Below are positions 11,715-24,485 of a DNA stretch of 64,000 bases, piece after piece. The position numbers were made by a program, and so were the translations under genes. Origin of the DNA: Paralvinella palmiformis (Eukaryota > Annelida > Polychaeta > Terebellida > Alvinellidae). The notes beneath the pieces are model-generated. The model did no database searches. It saw only the letters and a list, made by a program, of their open reading frames with translations, and was not told the DNA's origin. Location: positions 80,001-144,000 of the forward strand of contig JAODUP010000480.1 of NCBI GenBank assembly GCA_025642065.1. The letters are read 5' to 3'. Position 1 is the first letter of the stretch, and every line of letters starts with the position of its first letter.

Positions 11715-12235
11715 ATAAAAGATAACATATAACACCAGTCTTGAACTCCTTGCATTGGCTTCCGGTTATATATAAGTCGCAGTACAAGATTTTGATGTAC
11801 ACTTTTAAGGCACTTCAAGGGATTGCCCCTCAGTAATTAGAGGAACTTGTCGTTCCGTTTCAGCCGACAAGGTCTTTACGGTCTGAGTCTGGAGCATTAT
11901 TAGCCGTACCAACAACACGTGGAGTGGCATACGGTAATACATCTTTCAGAGATTCTGCTGCAACCTTATGGAATAATCTTCCGGTAACTATCAGAAAGTG
12001 CAAGACCACTGATACCTTCAAGAAGAAGATAAAAACTAATCTTTTTGTTTCAGCTTTTCCTATCTGAATATATTATGTATTTGGCTGGAAAGAATCATGT
12101 ATTTTTAAAGACGTAAATCTGTTACATCCATAGAATTATTTATTGTCAAGCGCCTTAGAACAACGTTCTTAGGTTATATAGGGCGCTATATAAATTCTGT
12201 ATATTATTATTATTATTATTACATTGTAACATATT
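11715..12235 (+). pseudogene. Decayed 3' end of a non-LTR (CR1/L2-like) retrotransposon
   Basis: The reading frame LHWLPVIYKSQYKILMYTFK...GIAPQ, stop, then RDSAATLWNNLPVTIRKCK...FKKKIKTNLF is the typical C-terminus of CR1/L2-clade reverse transcriptases (LHWLPV...TLWN.LP motifs). It has at least one internal stop. The 3' end has the family-type sequence AGGGCGCTATATAAATTCTG followed by (ATT)n, the usual LINE tail. The catalytic domain is absent because of 5' truncation. Confidence 0.88.
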
Positions 12236-12524
12236 TCAGGTACTAATATTTCACATATATTTTGCATTATTCCAGTTGATTTATAAAGCGATTGTACATT
12301 TATTGCCGGATGAGATTAAAAGTGGGTCATTTGCTGGGTCATTATTAAATCTCTTCGTAACACTCATCTGTTAGAAGTTACTGTAATCGGTAAATAAGCC
12401 ACGTGTATTCGTGTATATTTCTAGCCATCTGTTAGACGTCCCATCTTGCGAATTCCAGGTACAACTTGATTGATTTCTTCAAATAAATGTGAATATTCCT
12501 AAACCTATATTATTCTTGTTATGA

Positions 12525-12725
12525 TTGTTATTATTATTATTAATATTAATTTTTTTTAATTATTGTTGTTGTTGTTGTTGTAATTATAATTATGATTACG
12601 ATCATGATTATAATTATAATTATAATAATTATTATTATTATTATTTTATTGTTGTTGTTTTTGTAATAATAATTTTAAAAATTATTATTGTTGTTGTTGT
12701 TGCTGCTGCTGATGCTGCTGTACTT
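12525..12725. repeat. Compound trinucleotide region (TTA/TTG/CTG)
   Basis: Interleaved TTA, TTG, TAA and TGC runs. Any open frame here is only homopolymeric amino acids. Confidence 0.85.
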
Positions 12726-13740
12726 AGGTGTGCGGTTGTAGAACACTCCTGGTAACATGGTCACTGCAAGTCTCCATAGCCGTAGTCATCAGGTTGGGAC
12801 TTCGAGTGCCAACCGAGTATTCTGTCATAACGGTGAATGTAATGTATGTACGTAATGATTAATATGAGGCTAATATAAGATGAAACGTTATGATCAGAAA
12901 TAGTCCGCTGCCCGATAGGCTCCCGTACATTCCCAGCTTGAAAAATAGATGCCACTGTCACCAAATTGGGATGGACTACCTATGTGACGTCATTTTCAAA
13001 ACGGCTTCAGTGAATTTAGCGAAATTACGTTTTCGATTATAAGTCGGCTTCTAGGATAGATAGAAACGAGATCTTGGTGTCTACACCTATGTTTTTGAAG
13101 ATAAGAAATCTAATGATGACATTGATAAGTTGTTATGACTCTTCTCTAACACTGAATTCAAAACTGCTGTCATTGAAACCAGCCAAAATCACATTTCTCC
13201 CATATTTTAACTTTCAGGATAAGTAGATAATTACTCATGGGCTTTAATTCTTCATTGTGATATATGTGATTTAACATGGTGTTATTTAATACATGTCGAC
13301 CATCTTGGAATTCAAAATGGATGCCGATATTGCTAGATTTCGTATTGTAATCAGTCATATTTACATAATAACTCGTTCCATTATGTGGCATTTAACATCA
13401 AAATGGACACTTTTTAAATGAAGACTCATTCAAAGTTAAAATACAATGTAACTCCATCAAAGTATCCAACAAAACAAAACCTAAATGACAGAAGGATAAC
13501 TCAGCTTGACTAGAAGCAAAATGACAAGAAATAATATGCCGATTATCACAAATGAAGTAAGTTTTTGTTACAACTACTATACTAAACATTAATTGTCAAT
13601 TGAAATCTTCTTATAAGAATAGTCTGGTTAATCAGTCGACACGATACAGGCATCTTGTGTTGGTTGATGGTAGCATCCATTTTTCATGTTGGAAGAGGTC
13701 CCAGGAACAAAATAAAATAGGTCTCATAGCTTCTTGGCTG
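12726..13740. other. No gene seen
   Basis: Several short minus-strand open frames (12761-13589) are unrelated to each other, lack splice signals and carry no recognisable motif. Confidence 0.45.
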
Positions 13741-13744
13741 GTGC

Positions 13745-13746
<2 letters not shown>

Positions 13747-13813
<67 letters not shown>

Positions 13814-15412
13814 GTATATTTAATAAAGCACCTTTATTAGCAAGAACCATTCAAGGGCGCTGTACAAATAATATGTAATATAATAATACCCTACGTAATA
13901 TATCTGTAAAAACCCTATATGAGATTTAAAAGATAATAATTATGTATCGGTGAAAGCAACTTTGAGCAAGTGTGTTTTTAGAGCTATTTCTAATATCTGC
14001 CAGCAACCCATTCCACAAAGTGGGGGCTGCAACAGTAAACGCGCAATGACCATATGAATTGAGCTGAGACACTTGCACCTGCAATAGCATCTGACTGGAT
14101 TACCTGAGTTTTCGGGATGACTTTCTAATGGACACCAGTTCATATCATTTTTCTGGCACCATATCATTAATAGATTAAATTTATCAGTTATTAATAACAT
14201 CTTGAAATTGATACGCAGTCTAACAGGTAGCCAATGTAGTTTTTGAAGAATTGGGGTGATATGATCATATTTTCGAGTATTTGTCACTATGCGAGCTACA
14301 CTATTCTGAATTCACTGAAGGCGATTGATGTTATAATCAGATGTGCCATGCAATAGTTGATACAAGATATAAAAAGGGCTTGGACTACAGTTACAACCGC
14401 TTCTTGTCTCAAGAATGCTTTTAAACAGTGGATGTTCTTAAGATGGTAGTAGGCAGCTCGGCAAACTGATGTTCATACATGTTAATACATTGGTAAAAAA
14501 TAACCCCTAGATTTTGTATTGACCCATTAGGTGAAACTGAAGATACACCTATCTGTAATGCCGGTGTCTTTAGGGAACTAACACAAAGTGGTGATGCCAA
14601 ATATATAATATTTGTTTTATTGTCATTTAGTCTTAGAAGATTTTGAGTAATCGAATATCAGCAATACAGTGTTCTAAATTCTTCAAGGAAGAGGAGAAAT
14701 TTAACTCATTATCAGGATCCAGTGATATATACAGCTGTATCTAATCAGCATACAAGTGATATTTAACCCCATATCGTTGCGCAATGATTCCAAGAGGACG
14801 GGTATACATTGTGAAAACCAGAGGACAAAGAACTGAACCCTATGGTACACCAGATAACAAACAAACAAAAACTGAACGTCAGATAAAATACCATGAACAA
14901 ATACGCTCTGGGAGCGTTGTTCCAGATAGGATCTAAACCATTCAAGTACTTTACCTGACAGACCAAACATGTCTTTTAACCTAGAGAAAAGTACGTTATG
15001 GTCAACTGTGTCAAATGCAGCAGACAGGTTCAGAAGAACAAGTATTACTGGCTTACCTTGACTGTAGTAAGCTTATTATTGATTAAATATTTGTTGAGAT
15101 GGAAAGCAGCTGCCCTTTCTATAACTTTTGATAAAAATATAAGATTTAAAACAGGTCTGGAAGTGTTTAGAATATTACAGTCCATCGTGTGCTTTTATTA
15201 ATGGTTTTACAAAGGCAGTTTTCGTAGATCTTGGGAAAACAGCCAGAGATAATGATGTATATTTGTAATTGTGTTTATCAGAACATCCAAAGAATCTTTC
15301 ACAAGCCATGTAGTCATAGGGTCAACTCCACAGAAAGAATTAGGTGACCTTTTTCGCGACTGTGTGATATCATTCTCTGTAAAAGACTCAAATGTATCCA
15401 TCTGATGTTATA
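13747..15412 (-). pseudogene. Decayed non-LTR retrotransposon (CR1/L2-like), RT palm to 3' end
   Basis: On the minus strand, fragments in RT order are visible: MFGLSGKVLEWFRSYLEQRS and a following VPQGSVL-like region at 14970-14800; the active-site region LYAD followed by a stop at about 14754-14733, so the second catalytic Asp is gone; then DHITPILQKLHWLPVRLRI at about 14270; then PTLWN-like and LKTHLLKVAFTDT at about 14020-13940. The 3' end reads AGGCGCTGTACA-like sequence and an (ATT)n tail at 13747-13810. Multiple frameshifts make it dead. It is the same family as the fragment at 18923-19218. Confidence 0.9.
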
Positions 15413-16180
15413 CGGCGATGAATTATCGTATGTATTTTACCCCTCTAAACGATACCTAGAAATAAAATGAGCCGCCGCGCGTTTACGATGGCGGCATATT
15501 GTACAGGTTTTCTCGTGTAGATTCCAAATCGGCGACTGATTGACAAAACCAAATCCGTGCAACTCAAGTGGATTATTCTAGTTCAACAGATGACTAATAC
15601 GATCTACTAATTAATTGAAGCTTATTTATTTTAACAAAACATATTTCAGTCTACGATCAAAGATTTCCATTGATTTCACATCCTCATATCTACGGATGCG
15701 TTAAACATTTCGTTCTATAGAACGTACTCAAGAGTAAACCTTTCCGGAACCAAAAGTCCACAATTCGAAATAATGTTGTTGTTTAGTTTTTTCTGTGATC
15801 GACTGACGCTCCGGGAAGCCCAACCAAATAGACAACCAAAGTCCAGTCGCCTCATCTTCATGGAAAGCAGCCAGAAGCTGCAATGAGAGGCTGCATAGGT
15901 CACTGATAAACATGTTGGCTTGTACTTGGGAAGCTTCTCAGCTCGACTCTATTAACTGGGGATGTTTTACAATTCCTCTGACTGAGAGAGATAAAATATA
16001 ATTACTAGATTGATTGATGTCATCTGGATGTCATCTGACTGACATAGATAATAAATTATTACTAGATTGATTGATGATGATTTATTATTCTTGATAAAAT
16101 GTTTAATAATTTTCTGTGATTGGATTGTCTAAAATTCTGAATACAGGTTAAGAATGAAGGGGAGGTAACATATGGACAAG
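15413..16180. other. No supported gene
   Basis: Mixed-composition spacer. GATGGCGGCATATTG at 15488 resembles a start context, but the frame is short. Confidence 0.4.
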
Positions 16181-16189
16181 TCACGACTG

Positions 16190-16463
16190 AACTACTATTT
16201 CTACTATTATTGGTAAAAGTAGTATAGGTAGTAATAGTAGTAGTAGTAGTAGTAATAACAGTAGTAATAGTTACCGTAGTAGTAATAATAATAACAGTAG
16301 CAATAGTTACCATAGTAGTAGTAGTAATAGCAGTAGCAGTAGCATTAGCAGTAGTAGTAGTAGTAATAAAAGTAGTAATAGTTATTGTAGCAATAGCAAT
16401 AACAGTAATAGTAGTAGCAGTAGTAGTAATAGTAGCAGTAGTAGTAGTAGTAGTAGTAGCAGC

Positions 16464-16498
<35 letters not shown>

Positions 16499-16526
16499 CA
16501 GTAGCAGTAGTAGTAGTAGTAGTAGC

Positions 16527-16577
<51 letters not shown>

Positions 16578-16670
16578 CAGTAATAGTAGCACTAGTAATA
16601 GTAGTAGTAGCAGTAGTAGTATTAATAGTAGTAGTAGTAGTAGTAGTAGTAGTAGCAGTAATAGTAGCAC

Positions 16671-16700
<30 letters not shown>
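16190..16700. repeat. Large (TAG)n / (TAGTAGCAG) trinucleotide tract
   Basis: About 510 bp of TAG units with dispersed CAG, TAA and CAA variants. The long open frames through it (poly-Thr, poly-Leu, poly-Tyr) are artefacts of the repeat. Confidence 0.95.
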
Positions 16701-16702
<2 letters not shown>

Positions 16703-16719
16703 TTTTTATTAATAGTCAT

Positions 16720-16787
16720 AATGACAATAAATTAGGACGTACGTGTATTTAACGTGGATTGTAATAAAACTAAAAACTTCCACTGAA

Positions 16788-16818
<31 letters not shown>

Positions 16819-17325
16819 GTAATAATACGATTAAAAAAAGAAAATGTCACCTCTCAATATAGTCCAAACACAACGCATAATTATGGAATTGCATCTTGCT
16901 GTTTACCACAAATGACAATACTCAGGAGCCAGTTTCGTCTTTCATCTTCTGTCGTGATATTAGCCGTCAGCGACAGAAAGCTGTAAACATTTAGAATGAA
17001 AAAACTGTCATCTTACCTCTAATAATATGAGAAATAAACCAATATCTCTCTGACATGATCTCTCCTGGTATCCACTTACGGTGGTCTTTAGTAGGACCGA
17101 TCTAAGTGTATAAACATGTCATTTCCTTTCTTCGGGTAATATTCATTTCTGACGTGTTATTGGTATATGTAGATGAGCCACTGTCGTGTGGCAATACAGT
17201 CGAACCTCAGTTATGAACGACCCGCATAAAACGGACACTTCCTTATTTCCGACCGCTGGTCGAGATTAGGCTGATAAATTGTATAATGTTGGTTCACTTA
17301 TCTAACAAGTACAGATGATATATAT
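16720..17325. other. No gene; possible mariner/pogo-type terminal sequence
   Basis: CAGTCGAACCTCAGTTATGA at 17197 resembles the termini of pogo/Tigger-like DNA transposons (CAGTCGAACCTC start). No partner inverted repeat was found nearby. Confidence 0.3.
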
Positions 17326-17329
17326 GTAA

Positions 17330-18215
17330 CACATTAGATTAGAGGGGTGTTATAGATGAGACGTAGCACATTAGACTAGAGGGGATATTATATATGAGAT
17401 GTAACACATTAGACTAGAGGGGTGTTATATATGAGATGTACACATTAGGCTAGAGGGGTGTTATATATGAGATGTAACACATTAGACTAGAGGGGTGTTA
17501 TATATGAGATGTAACACATTATACTAGAGGGGTGTTATATATGAGATGTAACACATTATACTAGAGGGGTGTTATATATGAGATGTAACACATTAGACTA
17601 GAGGGGTGTTATATATGAGATATTACACATTAGACTAGAGGGGTGTTATATATGAGATGTAACAAATTAGACTAGAGGGGTGTTACATATGAGATGTAAC
17701 ACATTAGGCTAGAGGGGTGTTATATATGAGATGTAACACATTAGACTAGAGGGGTGTTATATATGAGATGTAACACATTAGACTAGAGGGGTGTTATATA
17801 TGAGATGTAACACATTAGACTAGAGGGGTGTTATATATGAGATGTAACACATTAGACTAGAGGGGTGTTATATATGAGATGTAACACATTAGACTAGAGG
17901 GGTGTTATATATGAGATGTAACACATTAGACTAGAGGGGTGTTATATATGAGATGTAACACATTAGACTAGAGGGGTGTTATATATGAGATGTAACACAT
18001 TAGGCTAGAGGGGTGTTATATATGAGATGTAACACATTAGACTAGAGGGGTGTTATATATGAGATGTAACACATTAGACTAGAGGGGTGTTATATATGAG
18101 ATGTAACACATTAGACTAGAGGGGTGTTATATATGAGACGTAACACATTAGACTAGAGGGGTGTTATATATGAGATGTAACACATTAGACTAGAGGGGTG
18201 TTATATATGAGATGT
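17330..18215. repeat. 37-bp minisatellite, block 1 (about 24 copies)
   Basis: The tandem unit contains ATGTAACACATTAGACTAGA and GGGGTGTTATATATGAG. Copies are near-identical, with variants at the GACTAG/TACTAG/GGCTAG position and one copy missing two bases. The array continues at 19219 after a 1 kb interruption. Confidence 0.97.
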
Positions 18216-18922
18216 ATCGTACATTATATTTATCACCAACGAAAAGCCATGTATGGGTATATATAACTATATTAAGATATCACGTGGTAGAGGTTTCGAA
18301 AGCAAAAGCGATTACTTGCTACCGAAACACCCGTCTTAAAGTCTTTTCATCAGTTTGAAATAAGCTTATAAACAATATCCAGTCCTGCTGTTTTATTTCC
18401 AGTCCAGAGTTTTGTGGGAAAAGGAATATCGTGATAATTATATAAGCATATTAAATAATAGAACAGAAGACGTATTTCAGAGCTAATAGAGTTAAGGAGG
18501 TTTTGACAGGAAGGCACATACATTTCATTATTACTCTCATGATTGGACATTGTGATTAAAATTATTACTACATAAACCGTTATTTTGCAAATTCAGATTA
18601 GAAGAAAACCTTTTCATCATGGGTATATCAATCAAACGTTAAACTAGCTAATTAATCACACTCATCACATATATTTAACGGCCGCTTCATCTAGGACAAT
18701 TATTTTGAAACATATATACTGAAGTGTTATAATTTCTTATGATTTCTACGAAATGTTTGTAAACTCATAATTAGAAAAATTTATTAAATATAATTGCTTG
18801 CTTTAAAACTTGAAATATACTGAGACAAGTAAGTTAGTATATATCACAATTAAGTAATACGTTATTATTATCATTACCTATGCCAGTGATAATTCTACAT
18901 TTGTTATTCAGATACTATTGCA
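18216..18922. other. Unique spacer between minisatellite blocks
   Basis: AT-rich, non-repetitive sequence with no coding evidence. Confidence 0.5.
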
Positions 18923-19218
18923 GGTGCCAGTGTCTCGGCTCAAGTCATATGGTGATTGTGCGTTTAGTGTTGCAGCCCCCACTTTGTGGAATAAGTTGCC
19001 GGCAAATATTAGAAATCCATCGTCTCTTGGAAATTTTAAGTCTCTTCTAAAAACACACCTATTTAAGGTCGCTTTCACAGATAAATAATTATTATCTTTT
19101 AAATCATTACATGGTTTTTACAGACATTATTTGGGGTATTATTGTATTACATATTATTTGTACAGCGCCTTTGAATGGCTCCTGCTAGTAAGGCGCTTTA
19201 TTAAATATACATTATTAG
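18923..19218 (+). pseudogene. LINE 3' end (RT C-terminus plus 3' UTR) abutting the minisatellite
   Basis: The frame SYGDCAFSVAAPTLWNKLPA, then LLKTHLFKVAFTDK and a stop, is the CR1/L2 RT C-terminus. The 3' UTR has GTACAGCGCCTTTGAATGGC and GGCGCTTTATTAAATATACA, matching the minus-strand element at 13747-15412. It is 5'-truncated, and its last bases run straight into the next minisatellite unit at 19219. Confidence 0.9.
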
Positions 19219-19845
19219 TATGTAACACATTAGACTAGAGGGGTGTGATATATGAGATGTAACACATTAGACTAGAGGGGTGTGATATATGAGATGTAAC
19301 ACATTAGACTAGAGGGGTGTTATATATGAGATATTACACATTAGACTAGAGGGGTGTGATATATGAGATGTAACAAATTAGACTAGAGGGGTGTGATATA
19401 TGAGATGTAACACATTAGACTAGAGGGGTGTTATATATGAGATGTAACACATTAGACTAGAGGGGTGTTATATATGAGATGTGACACATTAGTCTAGGGG
19501 GGTGTTATATATGAGATGTGACACATTAGACTAGAGGGGTGTTATATATGAGATATTACACATTAGACTAGAGTGGTGTGATATATGAGATGTAACACAT
19601 TAGACTAGAGGGGTGTTATGTATGAGATTATACACATTAGACTAGAGGGGTGTTATATATGAGATGTAACACATTATACTAGAGGGGTGTTATATATGAG
19701 ATGTGACACATTATACTAGAGGGGTGTTATATATGAGATGTAACACATTAGACTAGAGGGGTGTTATATATGAGATGTAACACATTAGACTAGAGGGGTG
19801 TTATATATGAGACGTAACACATTAGACTAGAGGGGTGTGATATGT
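19219..19845. repeat. 37-bp minisatellite, block 2 (about 17 copies)
   Basis: Same unit as 17330-18215 in the same orientation. This block is richer in the variants GTGTGATATATGAG and GATATTACACATTAG, so it has partly homogenised on its own. Confidence 0.97.
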
Positions 19846-20189
19846 CAGATGTAGTGTGTGAGACTTGATACATGAGACTTTTTCGTTCAGCTTTTGACAC
19901 TGACCCAAACCTTTTGTTACTGTTTGGGTAGTGTAGTAGGCGGAGTTCTTGATTTTATAATAGCTTCCGTGTATAGCATTTATTCGCATGCTCATATCAG
20001 CCTGATATGTGACCTTCATATCAGCCTGGTGTATGAATCTCATATCAGTATTGTACATTACCTTTATATCAGTAGAGTATCCGACCTTTTGTCAGTCAAT
20101 TCATTTAGTAATCATCCCGGTCTCTCCATTATAACTAGCACACAGCATCAGAGATGTAATTAGTACCTAGACATCTACAGTACGTGCTG

Positions 20190-20307
20190 TACTGTATAAC
20201 GTGTATAGCGTGTAGTACTGTATAACGTGTATAGCGCGTAGGACTGTATAACGTTTATAGCGTGTAGGACTGTATAACGTGTATAGCGTGTAGCACTGTA
20301 TAACGTG
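20190..20307. repeat. 26-bp minisatellite (about 4.5 copies)
   Basis: The tandem unit starts ACTGTATAACGTGTATAGCG and ends TGTAG plus one variable base, with point variants. A looser CATATCAG-containing repeat lies just upstream (19990-20075). Confidence 0.9.
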
Positions 20308-21320
20308 GGCTAGATTTACCGTTGTCTAAATCAGGTAATTGGTATAATTAATGTGCTAATGAGATCTAAATATGTGCTCACCCACTGCCGGATACCTATA
20401 ACTGAATATATGCGTGTACACGAACGAACCAGTTCTCACATATATCAAGTACAAACGGTATGAGTTCAAAGTAGGCTGTACACAATGATAGAAACACAAA
20501 CACACTGATCTGCAACACGCACACACAAACACACGTGGACCAGTGTTCAAGTGTTTGGAATATGAATGAATGACCTATTTTGGTGACCCGTAGCTGACTG
20601 TCGAACATTCTAAGGACTCCTGGCATAAGAATAGTAACCCTATCTATCTCCCAAATCCTTTTCTCCTTAAGATGATGACGTTATTTTTAAACGTGTTTGT
20701 GTTACAACAATCGTTATATAGAATACCCTAATACAGTATGTTGAAGTCTAGTTATATACAGTTTTTACTGTAATATTTGAAGCTAATTTTATCAACCTGT
20801 CATAAATAACATTAAACCTCGTTTTAATCCTATAGTTGACGCAATAGACAGACACTCTGATTTGATTTGACATTATTGCTTGACCGTTTTGACATTGTAG
20901 AAGTCAACACCGCGTATCTATTCCATCACAAAGAGAAAAGGTCGCTTTCCGATTGTTTTAATCGCCGTTACCTCATTAGCTCTGACGTCATAATAAAGTC
21001 TTATAGGTTATTAATTGATGTTTTGGAGAACGATCGGGTAATTAAAAGCCAGCTATCGGGATCGTACTGGATAGGGTAGAGTTAACTTCGTCAGGATCAG
21101 ACTGTGTATTCGTTGTCCCCGAGTTCTGATGACTGTTAAGCCAATCTGACTGTAGGCAGTGTTAATCTGACTGATACAAGGAAAGTCACTCCGCTAGATA
21201 GAGTACAGGAGATTAGTGACGGCATGTGATTCTGGTGATGAGAGGGGGGAGGTGTGGATAGGTGTTTGGGTGTCTTGCTTGAGGCAAGATAAAGAAGGAT
21301 GACATGATAACTCAATTAAG
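20308..21320. other. No gene seen
   Basis: No open frame with splice support on either strand. Short frames at 20356-20626 (-) and 20867-21079 (+) have no recognisable motifs. Confidence 0.45.
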
Positions 21321-21321
21321 G

Positions 21322-21323
21322 TG

Positions 21324-21387
<64 letters not shown>

Positions 21388-21458
21388 TTCTGTGTGTTTG
21401 TTTCTGTCTGTGTTCGTGCTTGCGTGCTTGCGTGTGCGTGCGTGCGTGTGTGTATCTA

Positions 21459-21505
<47 letters not shown>

Positions 21506-21800
21506 GCATGTTTGTCCATCTATATGTATATCTGTCTGTCTGTATGTATGTATGCATGTATATATGTATGTATCTATTTCTTCATCTATCTCTCTCTCTC
21601 TCTCTCTCTCTGTCTTGTTGTCTGTCTGTCTGTTTGTGTGTGAGTGTGTCTCTGTCTGTCTGTATGCCTTCCGTCTATCTATCTCTCCCTGTGTGTGTAT
21701 GTGCGTGTGTGTGTGTGTGTTATCTGAATATCTTTCTCACCCATTCTCTCTCTCTCTCTCTCTCATTCTCTCTCTCTCATTCTCTCTCTATATTCCCCCC
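21322..21800. repeat. Long pyrimidine-rich compound repeat: (CT)n, (TA)n, (GTCT)n, (GTAT)n
   Basis: About 480 bp of successive CT, AT, TGTC, TGTA and CT runs. Three overlapping long frames across it are repeat artefacts. Confidence 0.95.
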
Positions 21801-22059
21801 CTCTCTCTCTCTTTCAATCGTTCTCTCCATAACCCTGTCGTTACACATAACCTCTCCCCATCATAGAAAACGCCCTGCCCCACAACATATCCCCCACATA
21901 TATCCCAATCAAGTCCCTTTACCGCATTTACCGATCTCAAACAATGGCTATAAACTGTCTTTTGGGTCAGAGATAACCCCTATCTCGTTGAAGTCATTTT
22001 TGACCTAGCGTGGATCCAGAGACTGGCCATAATGGGTTATTTATAATAGGATTTCTATC

Positions 22060-22125
22060 GCTGGCACATACACATACACACACATACACACACACATATA
22101 TTCATACACACACACATACAGCCAT

Positions 22126-22181
<56 letters not shown>

Positions 22182-22340
22182 CACTATATCCATATCTACT
22201 GTAAAATGTACCTAAGACAGATCTACATTTCATAAAATGAAATGAAATATTTGTATATTTGTTTATAATGATAATAAAAATGATACTGACAACAATGACA
22301 ATAAGAACAATGCAACGCGCTAATTTTATGATTATCATAA

Positions 22341-22382
<42 letters not shown>

Positions 22383-22385
22383 GTA
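22060..22385. repeat. (CA)n(TA)n and (TAA)n microsatellites
   Basis: CA/TA tract at about 22068-22178 and a (TAA)n run at 22341-22383. Confidence 0.92.
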
Positions 22386-22429
22386 AAAACAATGATAAAA
22401 CAAAAACACACTGACACAAGTACATCCAG

Positions 22430-22707
22430 TGAACATAATGAGTGATGGCCGAGCAGTAAGATTGATGCGGAACAGTGTGCCGACCGTGTAGTGCGTATTT
22501 ACTGCCAGGACAGTGCTACGCGGCGAGAGCATCCATCTGAATGGTGACAAATAGAGAGCTGCCCAGCTGGCCGGTCTCCTATCAGCTGAGTGATAACAGA
22601 ACCGATGGCTGGCCTACTCTGAGTACACAGCGGGCTGCCGAGAGTAGACCATCACTGTTAGCTAGCTATCTGTCTACCTGGTGATGATGGTGGCCCACCT
22701 GTCCAAG
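22430..22707 (+). promoter_or_regulatory. Candidate 5' leader exon of the SRCR/U-box receptor gene
   Basis: A stretch of more balanced composition ends at a strong donor, CTGTCCAAG followed by GTAAGTG, with the exon ending at 22707. The next acceptor on this strand with a good pyrimidine tract is CCCATTTACTTTTAG at 24485, so the two exons probably join. Two ATGs (22684, 22687) would then open an upstream ORF of 26 codons that ends in exon 2 out of frame with the receptor. The 5' end of this exon is not visible. Confidence 0.4.
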
Positions 22708-22766
22708 GTAAGTGATGTGATTGTCGTAATGTCATATTTTGTCTTTCCTTTGTCTTCCCACTGATG

Positions 22767-22770
<4 letters not shown>

Positions 22771-22840
<70 letters not shown>
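22771..22840. repeat. (AT)n microsatellite
   Basis: Pure AT run of about 70 bp within the putative first intron. Confidence 0.95.
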
Positions 22841-22843
<3 letters not shown>

Positions 22844-23409
22844 ATATTATGAAGAGACCGATTTAATAGATAAACGCTGATGGTCACTTAATTAATATAT
22901 CATTTGTTATCTAATAGGTGTGAACTGATAAAGTATTTTTTAACATTTGGTAGTCGTGAGTGCAGATTTCATTGTCTATTTCTGCTCATCTTCCGTAACG
23001 GCTTTTTAATAGACAGACCTCGGGACTACTCCGTGCTGTTCTAAAGCACAGGCGGTATCTGAGGTTAGGTTAATTCTGATTGACGAAAGCGTGTTGAGGA
23101 CGTGGTCTTTACAGACCGGTTCCTTAGAGGTGATGGTACGATGGATTGGTTATTTGTCAGTTGGCTGATGTCGCTTTCATCTGAGATGTGATCACGGGTG
23201 TTCTATTATTAGAACGACCTCTCTAATCCGGTCAACCGAGTAACTTTGTTTATCTGACCGTTACCGACAGTTTGACGTATACAACAGATGTATGGACGTT
23301 ATAGACAAGTGACGGCTTAGTCAGGTTCGCCTTGTAATTAGTCTCGCTTGCACATGGAACTAAAATAAATTGGAGTGATGGAGTTGACTTGAGTTGAGTG
23401 ATTTAAACT

Positions 23410-23521
23410 GGACACTGGTCACACCTAAGGCAGATGGCCGGAGTGAACATCTCACGAACACAGGTTGGATTCGAACCCATAACCAGGAATTAATACTAAC
23501 CACTGAGCTAATGGGGAGCCT
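23410..23521 (-). mobile_element. tRNA-derived SINE head
   Basis: On the minus strand: CCCATTAGCTCAGTGGTTAG (near-perfect A box) and ATGGGTTCGAATCCAACC (perfect B box), then the body GTGTTCGTGAGATGTTCACTC and GGCCATCTGCCTTAGG. This is one of the best-preserved Pol III promoters in the window. The acceptor stem is not paired, so a functional tRNA is unlikely. Confidence 0.7.
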
Positions 23522-23559
23522 AATACTCTAATTAATGGAAGAATGATATGTATTATATC

Positions 23560-23795
23560 ATGTATATGATGTATATTATATGATGTATATGATGTGTATG
23601 CTATCATGTATCTGATGTGTATTATATCATATAATATGATGTATATTATATCATGTATATGATGTGTTTTATATCATGTATATGATGTGTATTATATCAT
23701 GTATATGATGTGTATTATATCATGTATTATCAGTAAATGTTATAAATATATCATATTTTATATTGTATATTTTATAGCTGTACAGAGAATAAATT

Positions 23796-23852
<57 letters not shown>

Positions 23853-23857
23853 TATAA
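23560..23857. repeat. 25-bp ATATCATGTATATGATGTG repeats followed by (AT)n
   Basis: About seven imperfect copies of a self-complementary unit (TATCATGTATATGATGTGTA core) lie at 23560-23735. An AT microsatellite follows at 23798-23857. Confidence 0.85.
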
Positions 23858-24485
23858 AACATAATTAGTTTTGATCTATGACATATTAAACCATATAGAC
23901 CTACATTCTAAGGTAATGTGCCATTTCTCTACCGTATGTTTACCCTAATCGCCCCCCCCTAGATAGGACATTACCGTAAACCTTTATATTTATTAATTGG
24001 TTAACATTTCTATAACATTTTATTTCCAAACAGAGAGTCTGATTAACTTATTATTGTGAATTGCTTCATAGTTACGTAAATATTGTAATATTGAAGTCGG
24101 GTATTTAAATCAACGGCCAGGCGCCATATTATAGGTTATCTTTGAATAAGGTTAAAATACCGCTTTGTATGTGTATTAAGTGTAATGTTTATAGGTTCGG
24201 TGCCGATAAATATAACGTTAATATAGAATAACCTGATTAAACAGGTAATATAACGGAGAAAATGATATTAATATGCAAGACCCGTTTATGAAGGTGACTC
24301 GTGTACGCATGCGTGTGTGCGTGCGTGCGTGCGTGCGCGGATGCACACCAAAACAAACTGTCTGCCATGACCCGACTAGACAACAACACCGTCCACCTCT
24401 CCTTTAAAACCCCGCGACAAACACCGATTGCCTGACCGGATTAGAGAGGGTATCTGACTAATACGATTCTCCCATTTACTTTTAG

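Noticed and set aside
16062..16719. Long minus-strand frames of poly-Thr, poly-Leu and poly-Tyr
   Set aside because: Produced entirely by the (TAG)n tract; no start context, splice site or non-repetitive coding sequence.
17330..19845. CRISPR array
   Set aside because: The unit repeats head to tail with no unique spacers; it is a minisatellite in a eukaryotic genome.
21304..22008. 234-codon plus-strand frame with Leu-Ser-Leu and Cys-Val runs
   Set aside because: Translation of CT, GT and GTCT microsatellites; two other frames over the same bases are equally open.
23461..23521. A functional tRNA gene on the minus strand
   Set aside because: The A and B boxes are excellent, but the acceptor arms do not pair and SINE-body sequence follows; it is treated as a SINE.
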